DNA from: an uncultured Lachnospiraceae bacterium
Lineage (GTDB): Bacteria; Bacillota; Clostridia; Lachnospirales; Lachnospiraceae
Reading direction: 5' to 3'
Assembly (NCBI GenBank): GCA_910577115.1
Contig: CAJTMC010000007.1
Location: 1 to 64,000 of the forward strand
DNA: 64,000 bases
The notes under the pieces are model-generated. The model worked only from the letters and a program-made list of their open reading frames with translations, did not search any database and was not told the origin of the DNA. A program made the position numbers and the translations under genes. Positions 35,349 through 46,600 of the stretch are shown here, in pieces. Each line of letters begins with the position of its first letter. Within the stretch, counting starts at the first letter, position 1.

Positions 35349-35525
35349 TTATAGCAAAGTATACTCCATCATCTCATACAACAATCTTGATCCTTCCGCA
35401 ATCTCTGCCGGAAGCAATGCTCTCGCCACGCATTTCGTCTCCTCCGACGCGTCCCCTTCCTGTTTCAAATACGCATAATCACCGTCAAGATTGTCCACCG
35501 TATAATAAATTTTATCAAGCAGCAT
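35349..35525 (-). CDS. 58-aa DUF3006-like protein
   Basis: ATG 35525 with AGAGGTAATC before it encodes MLLDKIYYTVDNLDGDYAYL ... CVARALLPAEIAEGSRLLYE. This matches the pattern of DUF3006 (VDxxEGDYAxL ... LPxxxxEGxxL), a small beta-barrel-like family of unknown role. A longer frame from 35636 lies within the upstream isomerase gene and is not real. The gene follows the RpiB-family isomerase by 11 bases and is probably co-transcribed. Confidence 0.7.
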   Translation of the reverse strand: MLLDKIYYTVDNLDGDYAYLKQEGDASEETKCVARALLPAEIAEGSRLLYEMMEYTLL

Positions 35526-35536
35526 ACGATTACCTC

Positions 35537-36175
35537 TTATGCCAAAACCGCTTTTACTGCCGCAGCAATTTTCTCGTCCTTGCAGTTTGCAAAGAAATAC
35601 TCCTGAAACTTCTCGCCGCTTAACGCACCCTTGCACAGCTCCCTGTCAAGCTTTGGCAGAATATCGCAAAGGTCTGCATGTGTCACAGTTTTTACTTCGT
35701 CAAGAATCTTCTTGTTTCTCTGCTCCGGCACAACACGCTCCTTCGGATATCCGCCGCCGCCCGGTGCACAAAACAGCTTTTCAAAGATGTATTCCAGATT
35801 CAGCTCTCCACCCCAGCCGAAATTCTCTGCAAACGGAAGCGCTACACAATTTCCGTCGTTTACCTGCGAAAACAGATATGCATCCAGCGGTGACTCGATA
35901 TGGCCGCAAAGCACTTTCGGGAAGGAATTGCAGGCAAGCATCGCGCCCTCGCCTGTTCCGCAGCCTGTGATGACAAAATCCACTGCTCCTGAATTTAACA
36001 AAACTGCCGCAAGAATTCCGTTCTGTACATAAGTCAGCTGATGCGCATCCTCCGCGGTATACATGCCATAGTTAAATACCTCATGTCCCATCGGCTCTAC
36101 GACTTTTTTCAGCGTTTCACAAATCATGGCATTTTTTGCAGCCTGACTATTTTCATTGATTAATGCGATTTTCAT
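35537..36175 (-). CDS. RpiB/LacA/LacB-family sugar-phosphate isomerase
   Basis: A 212-aa protein: a LacAB/RpiB Rossmann-like domain (about residues 1-150; MKIALINENSQ, YTAEDAHQLTYVQ, DFVITGCGTGEG with the conserved Cys-Gly-Thr-Gly segment, and NDGNCVALPF). A C-terminal extension of about 60 residues (THADLCDILPKLDREL) is seen in one Firmicute branch. It probably interconverts an aldose and ketose phosphate; the substrate is not evident. Start ATG 36175 has GGAAGATTTGAAA before it; the frame opening at 36181 is a TTG. Confidence 0.88.
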   Translation of the reverse strand: MKIALINENSQAAKNAMICETLKKVVEPMGHEVFNYGMYTAEDAHQLTYVQNGILAAVLLNSGAVDFVITGCGTGEGAMLACNSFPKVLCGHIESPLDAYLFSQVNDGNCVALPFAENFGWGGELNLEYIFEKLFCAPGGGGYPKERVVPEQRNKKILDEVKTVTHADLCDILPKLDRELCKGALSGEKFQEYFFANCKDEKIAAAVKAVLA

Positions 36176-36378
36176 TTTCAAATCTTCCTTTCTGTTTTTT
36201 CTTAATTTGTATCTACAGACAATTTCAGTATAGCACTAATCACCCTATGAATACCACCATTTCTTTTGAATTTTTCTTATTGCAGTTTTATATTTACATA
36301 ACAATACCGGTTTTTGGAATACTTTCTAAAAAAAATCTGCCACTTTTAAAAATTTTTGTGAAATTTATACATTTTTAA

Positions 36379-36407
36379 TTGCTTTTAACAATTATTTGAG
36401 ATATAGT
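36379..36407 (+). promoter_or_regulatory. probable promoter of the small alarmone synthetase
   Basis: TTGCTT (36379-36384), 17 bases, TATAGT (36402-36407), about 54 bases before the TTG start at 36461. The rest of 36176-36460 is AT-rich with no gene seen. Confidence 0.5.
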
Positions 36408-36460
36408 AAAAATATAGGATATGTTTTACTAATTGATACAGTCAGCGGGAGGTATAAAAA

Positions 36461-37171
36461 TTGATAGCAAGGAAAAATAATTACTCATCAGAGTTATTAA
36501 AAGAAATGAATACCGCACTTTCCTTTGTAGCCGCCTCCACAAAAACCGAGCGTATTTCTCAAGAGGAATACGACCAGTTAGTTGAGCCCTACCGAGAAGC
36601 AATGACACGCCTTGAAGTTCGCATGAACGGCTTAAATGAGGATTACAGAAAAAAATACCGCGATTACCCAATACATAATATACAGGCTCGTATCAAAAGC
36701 AGAAAGAGTATTGAAAAGAAACTTGCATTCCGTAATCTCCCGATTACGGCATACACCGCCAAAGATAATTTGACAGACATTGCAGGAATCCGCGTAATCT
36801 GTTATTTTGTCGAGGATATTTTCAGTATCCTTTCCCTTATGAGAACACAGACCGATTTGCTTATTTTGAAAGAAAGTGACTACATCCACTACCCGAAGAG
36901 CAGCGGCTACAAGAGTTACCATATGGTGCTTGGTGTACCGGTATACCGCATTGAAGGAATGCAGTACTACCCTGTGGAGATTCAGTTCCGTACGCTTGCG
37001 ATGGATTTGTGGGCGAGCATGGAGCACCGCATCTGTTATAAGGGGGAAACCACCAACGAAACTACGGATGCATTTCAGAATTATTCTATGGAGCTTTCCG
37101 AGATGGAACGACGCATGAAACACCTTCTCGACGAAGCCCGAAAGGATAATCCACAAGAGCCCATGCAGTAA
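36461..37171 (+). CDS. small alarmone synthetase (GTP pyrophosphokinase, RelQ/YjbM type)
   Basis: A 236-aa protein with a lone RelA/SpoT synthetase domain: RIKSRKSIEKKL (ATP-binding basic motif), TDIAGIRVICYFVED, KSSGYKSYHMVL (G-loop-like), and VEIQFRTLAMDLWASMEHR with the catalytic Glu. No HD hydrolase or TGS/ACT regions, so it only makes (p)ppGpp from ATP and GDP/GTP. The start codon is TTG, preceded by GGGAGGTATAAAAA. Monocistronic, ending at a bidirectional terminator. Confidence 0.93.
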   Translation: MIARKNNYSSELLKEMNTALSFVAASTKTERISQEEYDQLVEPYREAMTRLEVRMNGLNEDYRKKYRDYPIHNIQARIKSRKSIEKKLAFRNLPITAYTAKDNLTDIAGIRVICYFVEDIFSILSLMRTQTDLLILKESDYIHYPKSSGYKSYHMVLGVPVYRIEGMQYYPVEIQFRTLAMDLWASMEHRICYKGETTNETTDAFQNYSMELSEMERRMKHLLDEARKDNPQEPMQ

Positions 37172-37214
37172 ATGGCAGTAAATGAATTAACGGCAACAAC
37201 TTTTTCTCCTTTCT

Positions 37215-37247
37215 AAAAGGCAGACCGTTTTGTGTGGTCTGCCTTTT
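37215..37247. terminator. bidirectional terminator between the alarmone synthetase and DUF1934 genes
   Basis: AAAAGGCAGACC (37215-37226) pairs with GGTCTGCCTTTT (37236-37247). Confidence 0.9.
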
Positions 37248-37250
37248 ATC

Positions 37251-37282
37251 ATGCCATATAATGGTATGCCATTATATGGCAT
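37251..37282. repeat. perfect 14-bp inverted repeat at the 3' end of the DUF1934 gene
   Basis: ATGCCATATAATGG (37251-37264), 4-base loop, CCATTATATGGCAT (37269-37282). It covers the DUF1934 stop codon (37274-37272) and lies immediately before the terminator hairpin. Confidence 0.85.
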
Positions 37283-37727
37283 GTCTTGATGTAATATGTA
37301 CCGCAATATTGCAGTCCGCAATAAACTGATAATTCGCCTCAAGTCCGTATTCTATACAAATGTTTAAAGCATCTTCTGTTTCTTTTGTCTCAACTTTTTT
37401 CGTGTCAAGCGCAACCATAATATTTCCAAAAGGCGTGTGATAATCTGTCATTGTTTTTTTTCCTTCCGAAAACACCATCTGCACATTCACAGGACCCTTT
37501 TTAGAAATGGTAAATTCTCTGTCCCTTAGTTTTATCATATTCTTTATAGAGCCCTCAAAGCCGTCTACAAGCTCCTCATATACGATAAAGTGTCCGTCAT
37601 TTCTATAATAATATTCGCCGGGGCAGATTGTCTCTATACTGTCCAGCTCCTCGTCGCTTGCCGTCTCTCTCACATCAATATCGGCAAATTGCAGCCCCTT
37701 TATCGACACTAACACATCTTTTGTCAT
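37272..37727 (-). CDS. DUF1934 (calycin-like) family protein
   Basis: A 151-aa protein of the DUF1934 family, a beta-barrel (calycin-like) fold found in Firmicutes. Visible features: DVLVSIKGLQF, YYRNDGHFIVYEE, then NIMVALDTKKVE and YGLEANYQFIADCNIAVHI. Start ATG 37727 has GGGGGATTATT before it; the frame open from 37826 crosses the neighbour's end without an RBS. The family function is not known. Same-strand neighbours are a 78-aa membrane-type protein and a GntR regulator. Confidence 0.85.
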   Translation of the reverse strand: MTKDVLVSIKGLQFADIDVRETASDEELDSIETICPGEYYYRNDGHFIVYEELVDGFEGSIKNMIKLRDREFTISKKGPVNVQMVFSEGKKTMTDYHTPFGNIMVALDTKKVETKETEDALNICIEYGLEANYQFIADCNIAVHITSRHAI

Positions 37728-37818
37728 AATAATCCCCCATGCCGTAGCCAAATTCCCGCGAATTTGTGCCCCTGCGCAAATTTGCAGGTTGAAAAATCTT
37801 TGATTTTTCAATCTAACC

Positions 37819-38055
37819 TCATTCATTCCTGCCTAGCAGTTCCATAATCCCAAGCTTAAACTCCAGCTTCGGGCTTTCCCCGCCATCTGTTTTATTGTTA
37901 TAAAAGTATGACTCTATAAACTCCTGTGCCTCTTTTCGGTTTAGTTCGTTTCCTTCCGCATCAAAGACACATCCACCAGTTGAGTCTATAAATATTTCCG
38001 GAGAAAGTGCACCAATCCAAAGCACCACTCCAAGCATTAAAATTGTATTCCGCAT
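37819..38055 (-). CDS. 78-aa hypothetical protein with N-terminal membrane segment
   Basis: ATG 38055 with AGGAGGTATGGACAG before it. The N-terminus (MRNTILMLGVVLWIGALSPE) is a signal peptide or membrane anchor; the rest is acidic with GGCVFDAEGNELNRKEAQ and ends KLGIMELLGRNE. No family recognised. It lies 89 bases downstream of the GntR gene in the same direction. Confidence 0.65.
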   Translation of the reverse strand: MRNTILMLGVVLWIGALSPEIFIDSTGGCVFDAEGNELNRKEAQEFIESYFYNNKTDGGESPKLEFKLGIMELLGRNE

Positions 38056-38144
38056 CTGTCCATACCTCCTGTAATTCCATGTCAATTCGGACATGTCTGT
38101 CAACACATGTATACCAGAAGTATGAACCGCATTTTGCAGTTTAT

Positions 38145-38831
38145 TCATTGACGCTGCTTTTTTTCGCCTTTTTCCAGCTGCAGCTGTCTGATAATCGCCT
38201 CTTCCTGATTATCAATGTGTTTTTTCACCACACTTGCTGCCGCTTTTTTATCCTTGCACTGGATACACCTATACATCTCCTTGTGTTCCTGTACAAGCAT
38301 ACTATGCTGACTTTCATCTTTGATATACTCAAAACGGTATCGGTACATTTGTTCGGATAAATTGTTCACAAGCTGAATTAACCTCTTATTTCCTGTTGAC
38401 ACTACGATAATGTCATGGAACGCAACATCTGCCTCTGCAATTTTTCTTGTATCCTTTGTCTTTGTTGCCTCCTCAAAGCACTCGCATGCTTTATAAAGCA
38501 GCTCCAGTTCCTCCTGTCCCATACGTTCACAGGCAAGCTCTATTGCAAGCGCATCAAGCGCACTGCGCACTTCAAGTACATCTTTTAAGCTTTTCCACGA
38601 AATCTGCGCGACCTCCGCACCTCTGCGCGGTATCATAATCACCAGACCCTCCAACTCAAGTTTTCTGATGGCTTCTCTTATGGGCGTACGGCTTACACCA
38701 AGTTTATTTGCAAGATGTATTTCCATTAGTCTTTCGCCCGGCTTCAACTTCCCTGTAAGTATTTCCTGTCTCAACGTATTAAACACCACATCCCTGAGCG
38801 GCAAATACTCGTCGTCCATAATCATGCTCAT
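38145..38831 (-). CDS. GntR-family regulator with FCD (FadR-type) ligand domain
   Basis: A 228-aa repressor or activator: N-terminal winged helix (about residues 10-75; TLRQEILTGKLKPGERL, NKLGVSRTPIREAIRKLELEGL) and a helical FCD domain with metal/ligand-binding His residues (EADVAFHDIIV, ...LVQEHKEMYRCI, VKKHIDNQ). Such FCD domains bind carboxylic acids or sugar acids. RBS AAGGAGGATTTGC. It starts 20 bases past the stop of ispE and is probably transcribed with it; the target genes are not evident. Confidence 0.92.
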   Translation of the reverse strand: MSMIMDDEYLPLRDVVFNTLRQEILTGKLKPGERLMEIHLANKLGVSRTPIREAIRKLELEGLVIMIPRRGAEVAQISWKSLKDVLEVRSALDALAIELACERMGQEELELLYKACECFEEATKTKDTRKIAEADVAFHDIIVVSTGNKRLIQLVNNLSEQMYRYRFEYIKDESQHSMLVQEHKEMYRCIQCKDKKAAASVVKKHIDNQEEAIIRQLQLEKGEKKQRQ

Positions 38832-38851
38832 GCAAATCCTCCTTCCCTTGC

Positions 38852-39739
38852 TTATTCCTGCGAATTATAAAATGTCGTGACATGAACCTGCGCATGGACT
38901 CCTTTCTGTTCAAGTGTCCTGCGCACATATCCGGCAGCTTCTGCGGCTGTCGCCGCATCCGGAAATACGCCGAAGATGCTTGGTCCGCTTCCGCTCATCA
39001 CCGCACCCCATGCGCCGTTGTCCGTCAACATTTTCTTAATATCTGTGATAATCGGAAATTCCGTTTCTGTAACTGTCTCCATCACATTTTCCAGGCGCTG
39101 TGTGATACCGCTTAAATCACCTTCTTCCAATGCCTTTACCATCCCGTCGATATCAGGGTGCTTTTCCATTTCATTGAAGTCAAGGCTTTGATAGACTTTT
39201 TGCGTTGATACCATAATCGGCGGCTTTACCACCACAATTTCCGCATAAGGCGGCTGCGGCAGCGGCGTAAGCTTTTCACCGATTCCCTCCGCAAGCGCCG
39301 TACCTCCCATAATGCAAAAAGGGATATCTGCGCCAAGCGGGAGTGCAAGCTCCATCAGCTCCTCCCTGCTTCTTCCAAGTGCAAACATCTCATTCATTGC
39401 AAGCATAACGGCTGCCGCGTCTGTGCTGCCTCCTGCCATTCCTGCTGCCACAGGGATATTCTTCTTGAGGCTTACTTCAATTCCCTGTTCAATATGATAG
39501 CGCTCCTGCATTCGTTTTGCTGCTTTATAAATTAAATTGTCCTCAAGTTTTCCGAGATTATCCGCGCTGTTGATTCGCAGAATAATGTCAGGGTCCTGTC
39601 TTTTTTTAAGGATTAGCTCATCATATAAGTCGATTGTCTGCATCACCATCTTTACTTCATGATAGCCATTCTCAAGCCGTCTGAGCACATCTAAGCTTAA
39701 GTTTATTTTCGCTCTTGCCTTGTAATTTAATGAATCCAT
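38852..39739 (-). CDS. ispE: 4-diphosphocytidyl-2-C-methyl-D-erythritol kinase
   Basis: A 295-aa GHMP kinase. Motifs: AKINLSLDVL (substrate site), PVAAGMAGGSTDAAAVM (ATP loop) and WGAVMSGSGPSIFG (third GHMP motif). It phosphorylates CDP-methylerythritol in the MEP isoprenoid pathway. Start ATG 39739 follows AAAAAGGGGAGCGGA; the longer frame to 39772 is not supported. It is first in a same-strand run with the GntR regulator, a linkage often seen in Lachnospiraceae. Confidence 0.95.
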   Translation of the reverse strand: MDSLNYKARAKINLSLDVLRRLENGYHEVKMVMQTIDLYDELILKKRQDPDIILRINSADNLGKLEDNLIYKAAKRMQERYHIEQGIEVSLKKNIPVAAGMAGGSTDAAAVMLAMNEMFALGRSREELMELALPLGADIPFCIMGGTALAEGIGEKLTPLPQPPYAEIVVVKPPIMVSTQKVYQSLDFNEMEKHPDIDGMVKALEEGDLSGITQRLENVMETVTETEFPIITDIKKMLTDNGAWGAVMSGSGPSIFGVFPDAATAAEAAGYVRRTLEQKGVHAQVHVTTFYNSQE

Positions 39740-39801
39740 TCCGCTCCCCTTTTTGTATTTTTTTAAGTACAATTTATTTGATTATACCGAAAAAACGGTA
39801 C

Positions 39802-40401
39802 TTAGTCAACCACCCATAGACTGACCTCGTTATCGTAGTGGTGTTTTTTAAACATTGCTATATAGACTTTATCAAGCGCATCAAGCAGCTTTTCTTTTTC
39901 CAGTTCAATAGTTGTATTTGAGGCGAAGCGATATAACAAGATGCTGTATGTTACACCGAATAAGCGTGATCCAAGCTTGGTGATCTGACAGTTGTTATTT
40001 TCATAAAATGCAATTCTGCGGCGGCGAATTATTTGTTCCTGCTCATTTCCCGCAAAATCTATGTTTTCGGATTCAATAAAAAATCCATCAAGCCATGTAT
40101 ATTTTTGTTTTAAGGCATCTTCAATTAAGGCAAAGAAGTGATGTCCTACTCCTGTGCCGCGGTATTGTTTTACGACGGCAAGGTAGTCCAGCAGTCCGTA
40201 AAGCTGTCCTTCGGGGACAATAAAGACTGCATAAGCGCGCAGGTCGTCATTTTCATAAAGTCCAAATGCACAGCATAATCCTGTTTCCATTGTGTGTATC
40301 ATGCGTTCAAGCGGTTTTAATTCGTCCGGCGGGAAATCGTCTGTCATATAGGTTTGGTATATGGTTGTGAATTCTTTCACATTTAGTTCTTTTAAGTACA
40401 T
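39802..40401 (-). CDS. GNAT-family N-acetyltransferase
   Basis: A 199-aa acetyltransferase: acceptor-side region VKEFTTIYQTYMTDDFP, core strand YAVFIVPEGQLYGLLDYLAV and the acetyl-CoA pyrophosphate loop QYRGTGVGHHFFALI (Q/RxxGxG/A), then FYENNNCQ. The substrate is unknown. ATG 40401 has AGGAGCAAAGCGAAGA before it; the frame from 40488 has no RBS. Confidence 0.88.
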   Translation of the reverse strand: MYLKELNVKEFTTIYQTYMTDDFPPDELKPLERMIHTMETGLCCAFGLYENDDLRAYAVFIVPEGQLYGLLDYLAVVKQYRGTGVGHHFFALIEDALKQKYTWLDGFFIESENIDFAGNEQEQIIRRRRIAFYENNNCQITKLGSRLFGVTYSILLYRFASNTTIELEKEKLLDALDKVYIAMFKKHHYDNEVSLWVVD

Positions 40402-40495
40402 TCTTCGCTTTGCTCCTATTCCATATTGCATATATTTTATAGTATAAATAATTTTGGAAGACTTTGCAATGATCATGGAATAATGCATTTATAAT

Positions 40496-40541
40496 AAAAG
40501 CCCTGCAAGTATTCGGTGAAACCTTAACTTGCAGGGCTTTT
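40496..40541 (-). terminator. terminator of the GH53 galactanase gene
   Basis: AAAAGCCCTGCAAGT (40496-40510) and ACTTGCAGGGCTTTT (40527-40541) form a 15-bp perfect stem with A/T runs on both sides, 85 bases past the galactanase stop. Confidence 0.93.
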
Positions 40542-40625
40542 ATTCATTTTAACAGCATATTACTACCGGTTTGGATTAGCATTTATACATATTTTCTAAT
40601 ATTGCGCAATAGATAAGACAATGCT

Positions 40626-43600
40626 TTATTGAATTACAAATTCCTTCAAAACTGCTCCGGAATAATTTCCGATACCAACAATATACGCAAGTGCTTTTTC
40701 ATTTGGCTGTGTATTTCCAGCATAATTGACAATATAGTCTTTCCCTTCCACAAGCCTTCTGCCATTTACGTTGATGTTAAGCACAGGTTTTACAGGTCTT
40801 CCCTTGTAAGTTTGAACCTTAATATTTTTTACATTTGCCACTGTGATGCGTCCTGTCGCAATTGTAAATGGCAATAATACCTGTTGCTTTTTAGCGCCTT
40901 CCTTGTTTAAACCTTTTTCCGTAATTGTCACAGTCGGCGCATTTGTATCTGCTATACTTGCAACTTCCTTATTATTTCTGTATTTTACCGTATAGGCTGT
41001 GCCAAGCTTCACATCAACCGCCGTACCAAGCTCTTTGTATACAAAGTTGATTGTCGGTTTCACCAAACGGCCTGTATACGCAACCGGATTGGCTGTAATT
41101 ACGAAGTCATCAAGCGTCACGTCTTTTACCGTAAATAAGTTGTCACAAATTACCGTTCCACTATAATTTCCTTTTCCCCGAACAATCGCTGATGCCGTAG
41201 CTCCGGCTTTCAGATTATTCTTATACGAAATCGTGTAATCCGTACCCTTGATTAACAGCTTTTTCGAACCGTTTTCGTTAATAACATAGACATTCAGCTC
41301 CGGTTTCCATGCGTATCCCGTATAAGGAAGATAACGTGTTCCGTTTTCTCCTACCCGTTTTTCTTCCTTAGAGAGTATTGTTTCCTCTTTCGTCTCCCAT
41401 ATAATATCTCCCGATTTGAAAGCGCTCAGGTCTTTATTATTACTGGGGTTAAACTGTCCGTTGGCGGAAAGAGGCTCTCTCTTAATGGTAAACGCAATCT
41501 TTCTGGTTCCGGCATACTTACCTGTTCCCGTAATTTCAACCGTTACCCGTCCAACCTTAATATTGGTCTTATTGCCGTCCTCATCATTATAGCTTACCGT
41601 ATAATCCTCATTATACTTTAATGGTTCACGAAGCGCCTTATTATATAATAACGAAGCCAAATCCGAGTCATTCAAGGTAATCTCATTCCCTGTGTAAGTC
41701 TTCGGTTTTGGAAGCGTCACTCTGATATTGGAAGACGAAATCAGGTGATTTTTGTCAATCACATGAAAGGTTACTTCCCGATTTCCGGTATAACCGCCCT
41801 TTTCTACTCCCTCAAGTGTCGCTGTATATGTACCTGCATCCGTGATTTTCGGAAGCTTTGTCTTTTGCGTATTCCGGTCGTACTCATAAACAACTGTTTG
41901 ATCTGCATTTCGGGAAATCTTTGTAATCACATAATTTCTGTTGAGCGTCAAGGTCTTTGATCCATTCTTAAGCTTAATCTTTGGTGTCTTGTTTTCTGCC
42001 ACAGCCAGGGCAGTAACCTTCATGCCATGATCACCAATGTTTCTTGGAGAAATCTCAAAAGTTTTTTCCACAAAACCAATATAATTTCCTTTTCCGGTAA
42101 TCCTCAGTGACGGTTTCTTATCCGTATTAGTGCTTACATTGACATTATTCTTATAGGTAATCGAATAATCTTTGCCCTTCTGCAATACTTTGTTGTCCAG
42201 CTTTACGGTGACATTCGGTGTTACTTTACTTCCGCTGTAAGTTCCGCCCGCAGGTGTAGAAACCGTAATATGTCTGTCCGTAAGTGGACGTCTTACAATC
42301 TTAAATGTCTGCTTAAACGAACCTTTAATCTTCGTGCTATCGTTCTTTGCAATGACATACATTGTTACGGTGCCGACTTTAATATTTTTATTTTTCTCAT
42401 AATACACTGTATAATCAACGTCCGGCTCCACTGCCAAGTCTGCCCCGTCTTTTGCCTTTAACGTCTGTCCGCTCTTATCTGTCAGCCTTACGATATCCGC
42501 TTCGACTTCCTCGCCGGTATAGTAATAAGGATCTTCTCCTATGTCGGCTTTTGCCTTTGATATATCTACCTTTGTGTCCTTAATATCAAAATACAAGGTT
42601 CTCTGACCGGTAAACTTACTGCCCTTTGCCCGAATCGTAATCTCTGCTCTGCTGTCTTTATCCTTATTGTTGCTATACAATGCGGTATAATCATCTTTCG
42701 TCAGTTTATAGCCGGAATAGCTTAATTCAAGATCAAGTTCAATCTTCTTACCTGTATATTCCTGAATCTCTTCATACACATAATCCGTTCCGACTTTGTG
42801 AAAGCCCTTTACCAAAACGCGCTCACTGTCAATCGGAATTGCCGTATCAAACGGAATCGGTGCAAAGACCGCATTCAATCCGACCACATCTCCCGGCATA
42901 ATGAAGCTTGATAACATTGTCTCCTGATTGTCATCGCTCTCATATGTAAGTGTCGCCGTTTTGGTATCCGCATGATAAACCGCCTGCTTTTCTGCGCCGG
43001 ACTCATCCTTCAGGCTGTCTGCCGTCTCCACGCCGGAAATCTCAAGCTTTGATAAATAATATCCGTTTTCCGGTCTTGCTGTGATTCTTACAACTTCTCC
43101 GCTGTCTGCTTCCATGCTGCTGACGTTTACCGTACCATGCTCGATATTACCCATATTAATTCCGTACTTACCATACAGATACATATCGTCAATCGTTCCC
43201 CAAGCGCCGCCGACTGTTGACTGAACTTCCATTCCAACCGTCAGGGTATCGCCTTCGGAAACCTTGATATTGGTAATTTCCGGATTTACCCAGTTAAGCC
43301 ATCCGTTTAACGAACATATTTTCTCATATGTTGTCGCACTTCCGCCCGCATCGGTTACTGTAACATATAAAATCTGTTCATCTTTAGAAGATGCACCATT
43401 TCCTTGTATAAATCCACCTGCTGTATAAGTTCCCGGTTTCAGATTTGTCACAGTCTGAGATACGATAAAGTGAACTTCGTTCTGACTCCAAAAATGCATT
43501 CCTGATGTGCCGGAATGTGGATCTTCCGCCCGCGCCTCCACATGAGCAACACTGGAATCCTGTACATCTGCTGCCGTATTGCCAAGCAGATTCTTTGTCC

Positions 43601-46600
43601 ATGCGGTTTCACCGTCTTCAAATCCTCTGTTTTCAAGGATATTGCTGGTAGAAAGAACCTCCAGCTCCAGCATAATATCATAAATTTCTGTCTTTAAAGA
43701 TGTCTCATCGCCGTCAGTAACGTAATAAGTACATTCTGCACTACCATCAATGTTGTATATTCCTGCCTTATCCGTATTGACCAGAGGCACTTGATCCTCA
43801 TCCCATTTTACTTTAATCGACTTCAGATGCGGATTTTTGTCCTTGTCGGTACTCTTTGTACCGTCGTTAAACGTTACAACTACCATATCACCATCCGGCC
43901 AGACAATATCCTCACCAACATTGACTTCCATCTCAATTTTTGTCTCTACACTGGCAATCTCATTCTTTCGGTCTGTCGCAACTGCTCCTGTCCGGATATA
44001 GCTGTAAATCTTTGATGTCGCAAGTGCTTGACCGTTAAAGTCAAACCATGCCTGATTGTCAACTGCGCTTCCGCCGTACCATCTGCCCGCATCTATAGGA
44101 TCATATTCTGCGGAATAGCTTGATGCCCAGCCGGAACCGTATTTTTCCCATAATGCCTGATTTTTACTATAAAGATTTTTGTCTATCGTTTTTCCGTTAT
44201 ATACATAGTTCGGTGAAATCCATGCCGGCTCCCAGTAGAATACACCGATTGCAGGATTTCCGGCTGCCGCGCTGTTTACCAGATTCACTGCATTGACAAC
44301 ATCACGCAGTTCGTCCGCCTGACCTTGAAGCGAAACGGGATAATCCAAAGCCTGTGTTGTCTTGGGTGATGTATTGTCATGTCCGTCACCATCGTCCCAT
44401 GTCGTTACCCATGATGTCTCAGCAACCATAACCTTTTTGCCGTAAGTATTGGCTACATTCGTCAATACAGATGTTAAATTGTCTGAACCGCCATGCCAGA
44501 ACGGATAGAATGATGCTGCAAATACGTCGTAATCAACATTGTAGGCTGATGCATTTGCCGCATATCCGGTAAACGCACTGGATGAGGGATCTGCAAAGTG
44601 CAATGCAACAAGACAATCCTTGTCAAATTCTCTTACCGCCTTACTTCCGGCGTTGAAAATCTTAGACATGTTCCCCCAGCCTTTTTCCCCACAGATGCCG
44701 TTGTTCGTCTCGTTACCGACCTGAACCATTCCGACATCAACGCCTGCAGCCTTTAAAGCCCTCAGGCTATCCAATGTATAGTCATAAACTGCCTGTTCTT
44801 TCTGTTCAAGCGAATATTTTTCCCACGCCTTCGGAGCGTCCTGTTTTGACGGATCTGCCCAGAAATCCGAATAGTGGAAGTCTATCAAAACGCGCATACC
44901 TGCATTTGTCGCAAGCCTGCCGATAATCTTTGCTTTCTCCAAATCATTGTTACCGCCGCCGTATCCGTTGCCGTTTCCGTCATACGGATCGTTCCAGATA
45001 CGAATACGAACCCAGTTCGTGCCGCCATCATGCAGCAGCTTAAAGAAGCCCGCATCTGAGAGCGCTTTTCCGTTCTCGTCCTTGAAAATCGTTCCGCTCT
45101 CTTTTAATGCAACATAAGAGGATACGTCTGCACCCATGATAAAATCGTCTGCCACTGCTACGGGAGTTACCTCGATTGTCGATCTTGACCAAGTACTTGG
45201 AACCAGCTCTTCCATTGCTGTCGTCAGCTCGTCATATGCCGTCTGAATTTCCTCATTTGTAGGAGCGTCCTTTTTCGTCACTGTTTCTGCCGCAGTAATC
45301 TTTTCAAGAAACAGATTCCACTTTCCGCCGTCGCTTTCGCTGTCATGATAATACTGATTTTCACCGGTTTCTTCCGCTTTCAGATCATCATCTCTGAGTT
45401 TTACCGCCGTATCAACCAAATTTTTCAGATCATCTAACGTAATTAGTCTTGAATCGGTAAGCTGTCCGTCTTTATAATAAACATATCCTTTAAAGACAGG
45501 TGTAATATCCACACCATACTCATCGCCTGCGGGACCGTTCAAAAGGCTCTTTACCCATGTATCCTCGCTGCTTCCCTTGATGTATAAATCAAAAATTTTA
45601 TCAGATACATTTTCTGTATCGGGTACACTCATTGTCAGATAATACCAATTATTAATACTATCCGGTATCATATCATAAAAATTGTTATTCCACTCGTCCG
45701 TCTTGCTTGCCGTAAGCGAAGCGCTTTCTCCGGTATTCTCGTCTATATATGTAAGCGTATCGGATAACGCAAGCATTGGTGTATTGGTTTCACTATATAC
45801 ATAGAACGTTACGTTACGCATAATAGCAGTTGCCATATCACCCGAATAGCCTTTGCCGTTTTTCACTGCATAAGAAGTCTCTCCTGCATTTAATACGGGA
45901 TAATTGTTCTCATTATATGTTTCTACGGCGCTTGCCGGATCGCTCTTTTTATGGATTTCAAATCCCGGATAATTTGCAGACGGAGTCGGAACGAAAACCA
46001 TAGGGATACTATACCAACCGGGATATTCGTCCACTGCTGTCATGATATGGGCATCACCTGCATTCCATACATACCAATCCGCATAGGTATCTGCTACGGA
46101 ATAAGAATTATCGCCGCTCCAGAAAACCAATCCTAATTCATCGTCCTTGTCAATGCTGTCATTATAATAATAAAACATGACCGTCTCTGCCTTAGCTTCC
46201 ATATCTGCCATGACAGACTGCAGTGCCTGATATGCATTTGTAATGTCTTCACTCATGTAGTCGTCTGCTTTTGTATCGTCACTGCTCTCGCAGGTACTTA
46301 CGACAGTTTCTGCCTGCGTCTTTGCATCCTGAAATGCTTTCCAGGAAGCTTCCGTGTAAGAATCCTGACCATTTGTCTCAATGGCTGCAAGCTCCTCCGA
46401 TGCGAGCAAATCTTTCAGCATTTTTAAAGTAACACCGTCGGCAAGCTCCATTGACTCGTAGAATACGCCGTCTTTATAATAAACCTTTCCGTCAAAAACC
46501 TGCGTAAAGTCAGCGCTCCACTCATCGCTTGCAGGACCATTTAACAGATTCTTTGCCCACTCATATGTGCCGTCTTTCTTGATGTTTAAGTCAAATAACT

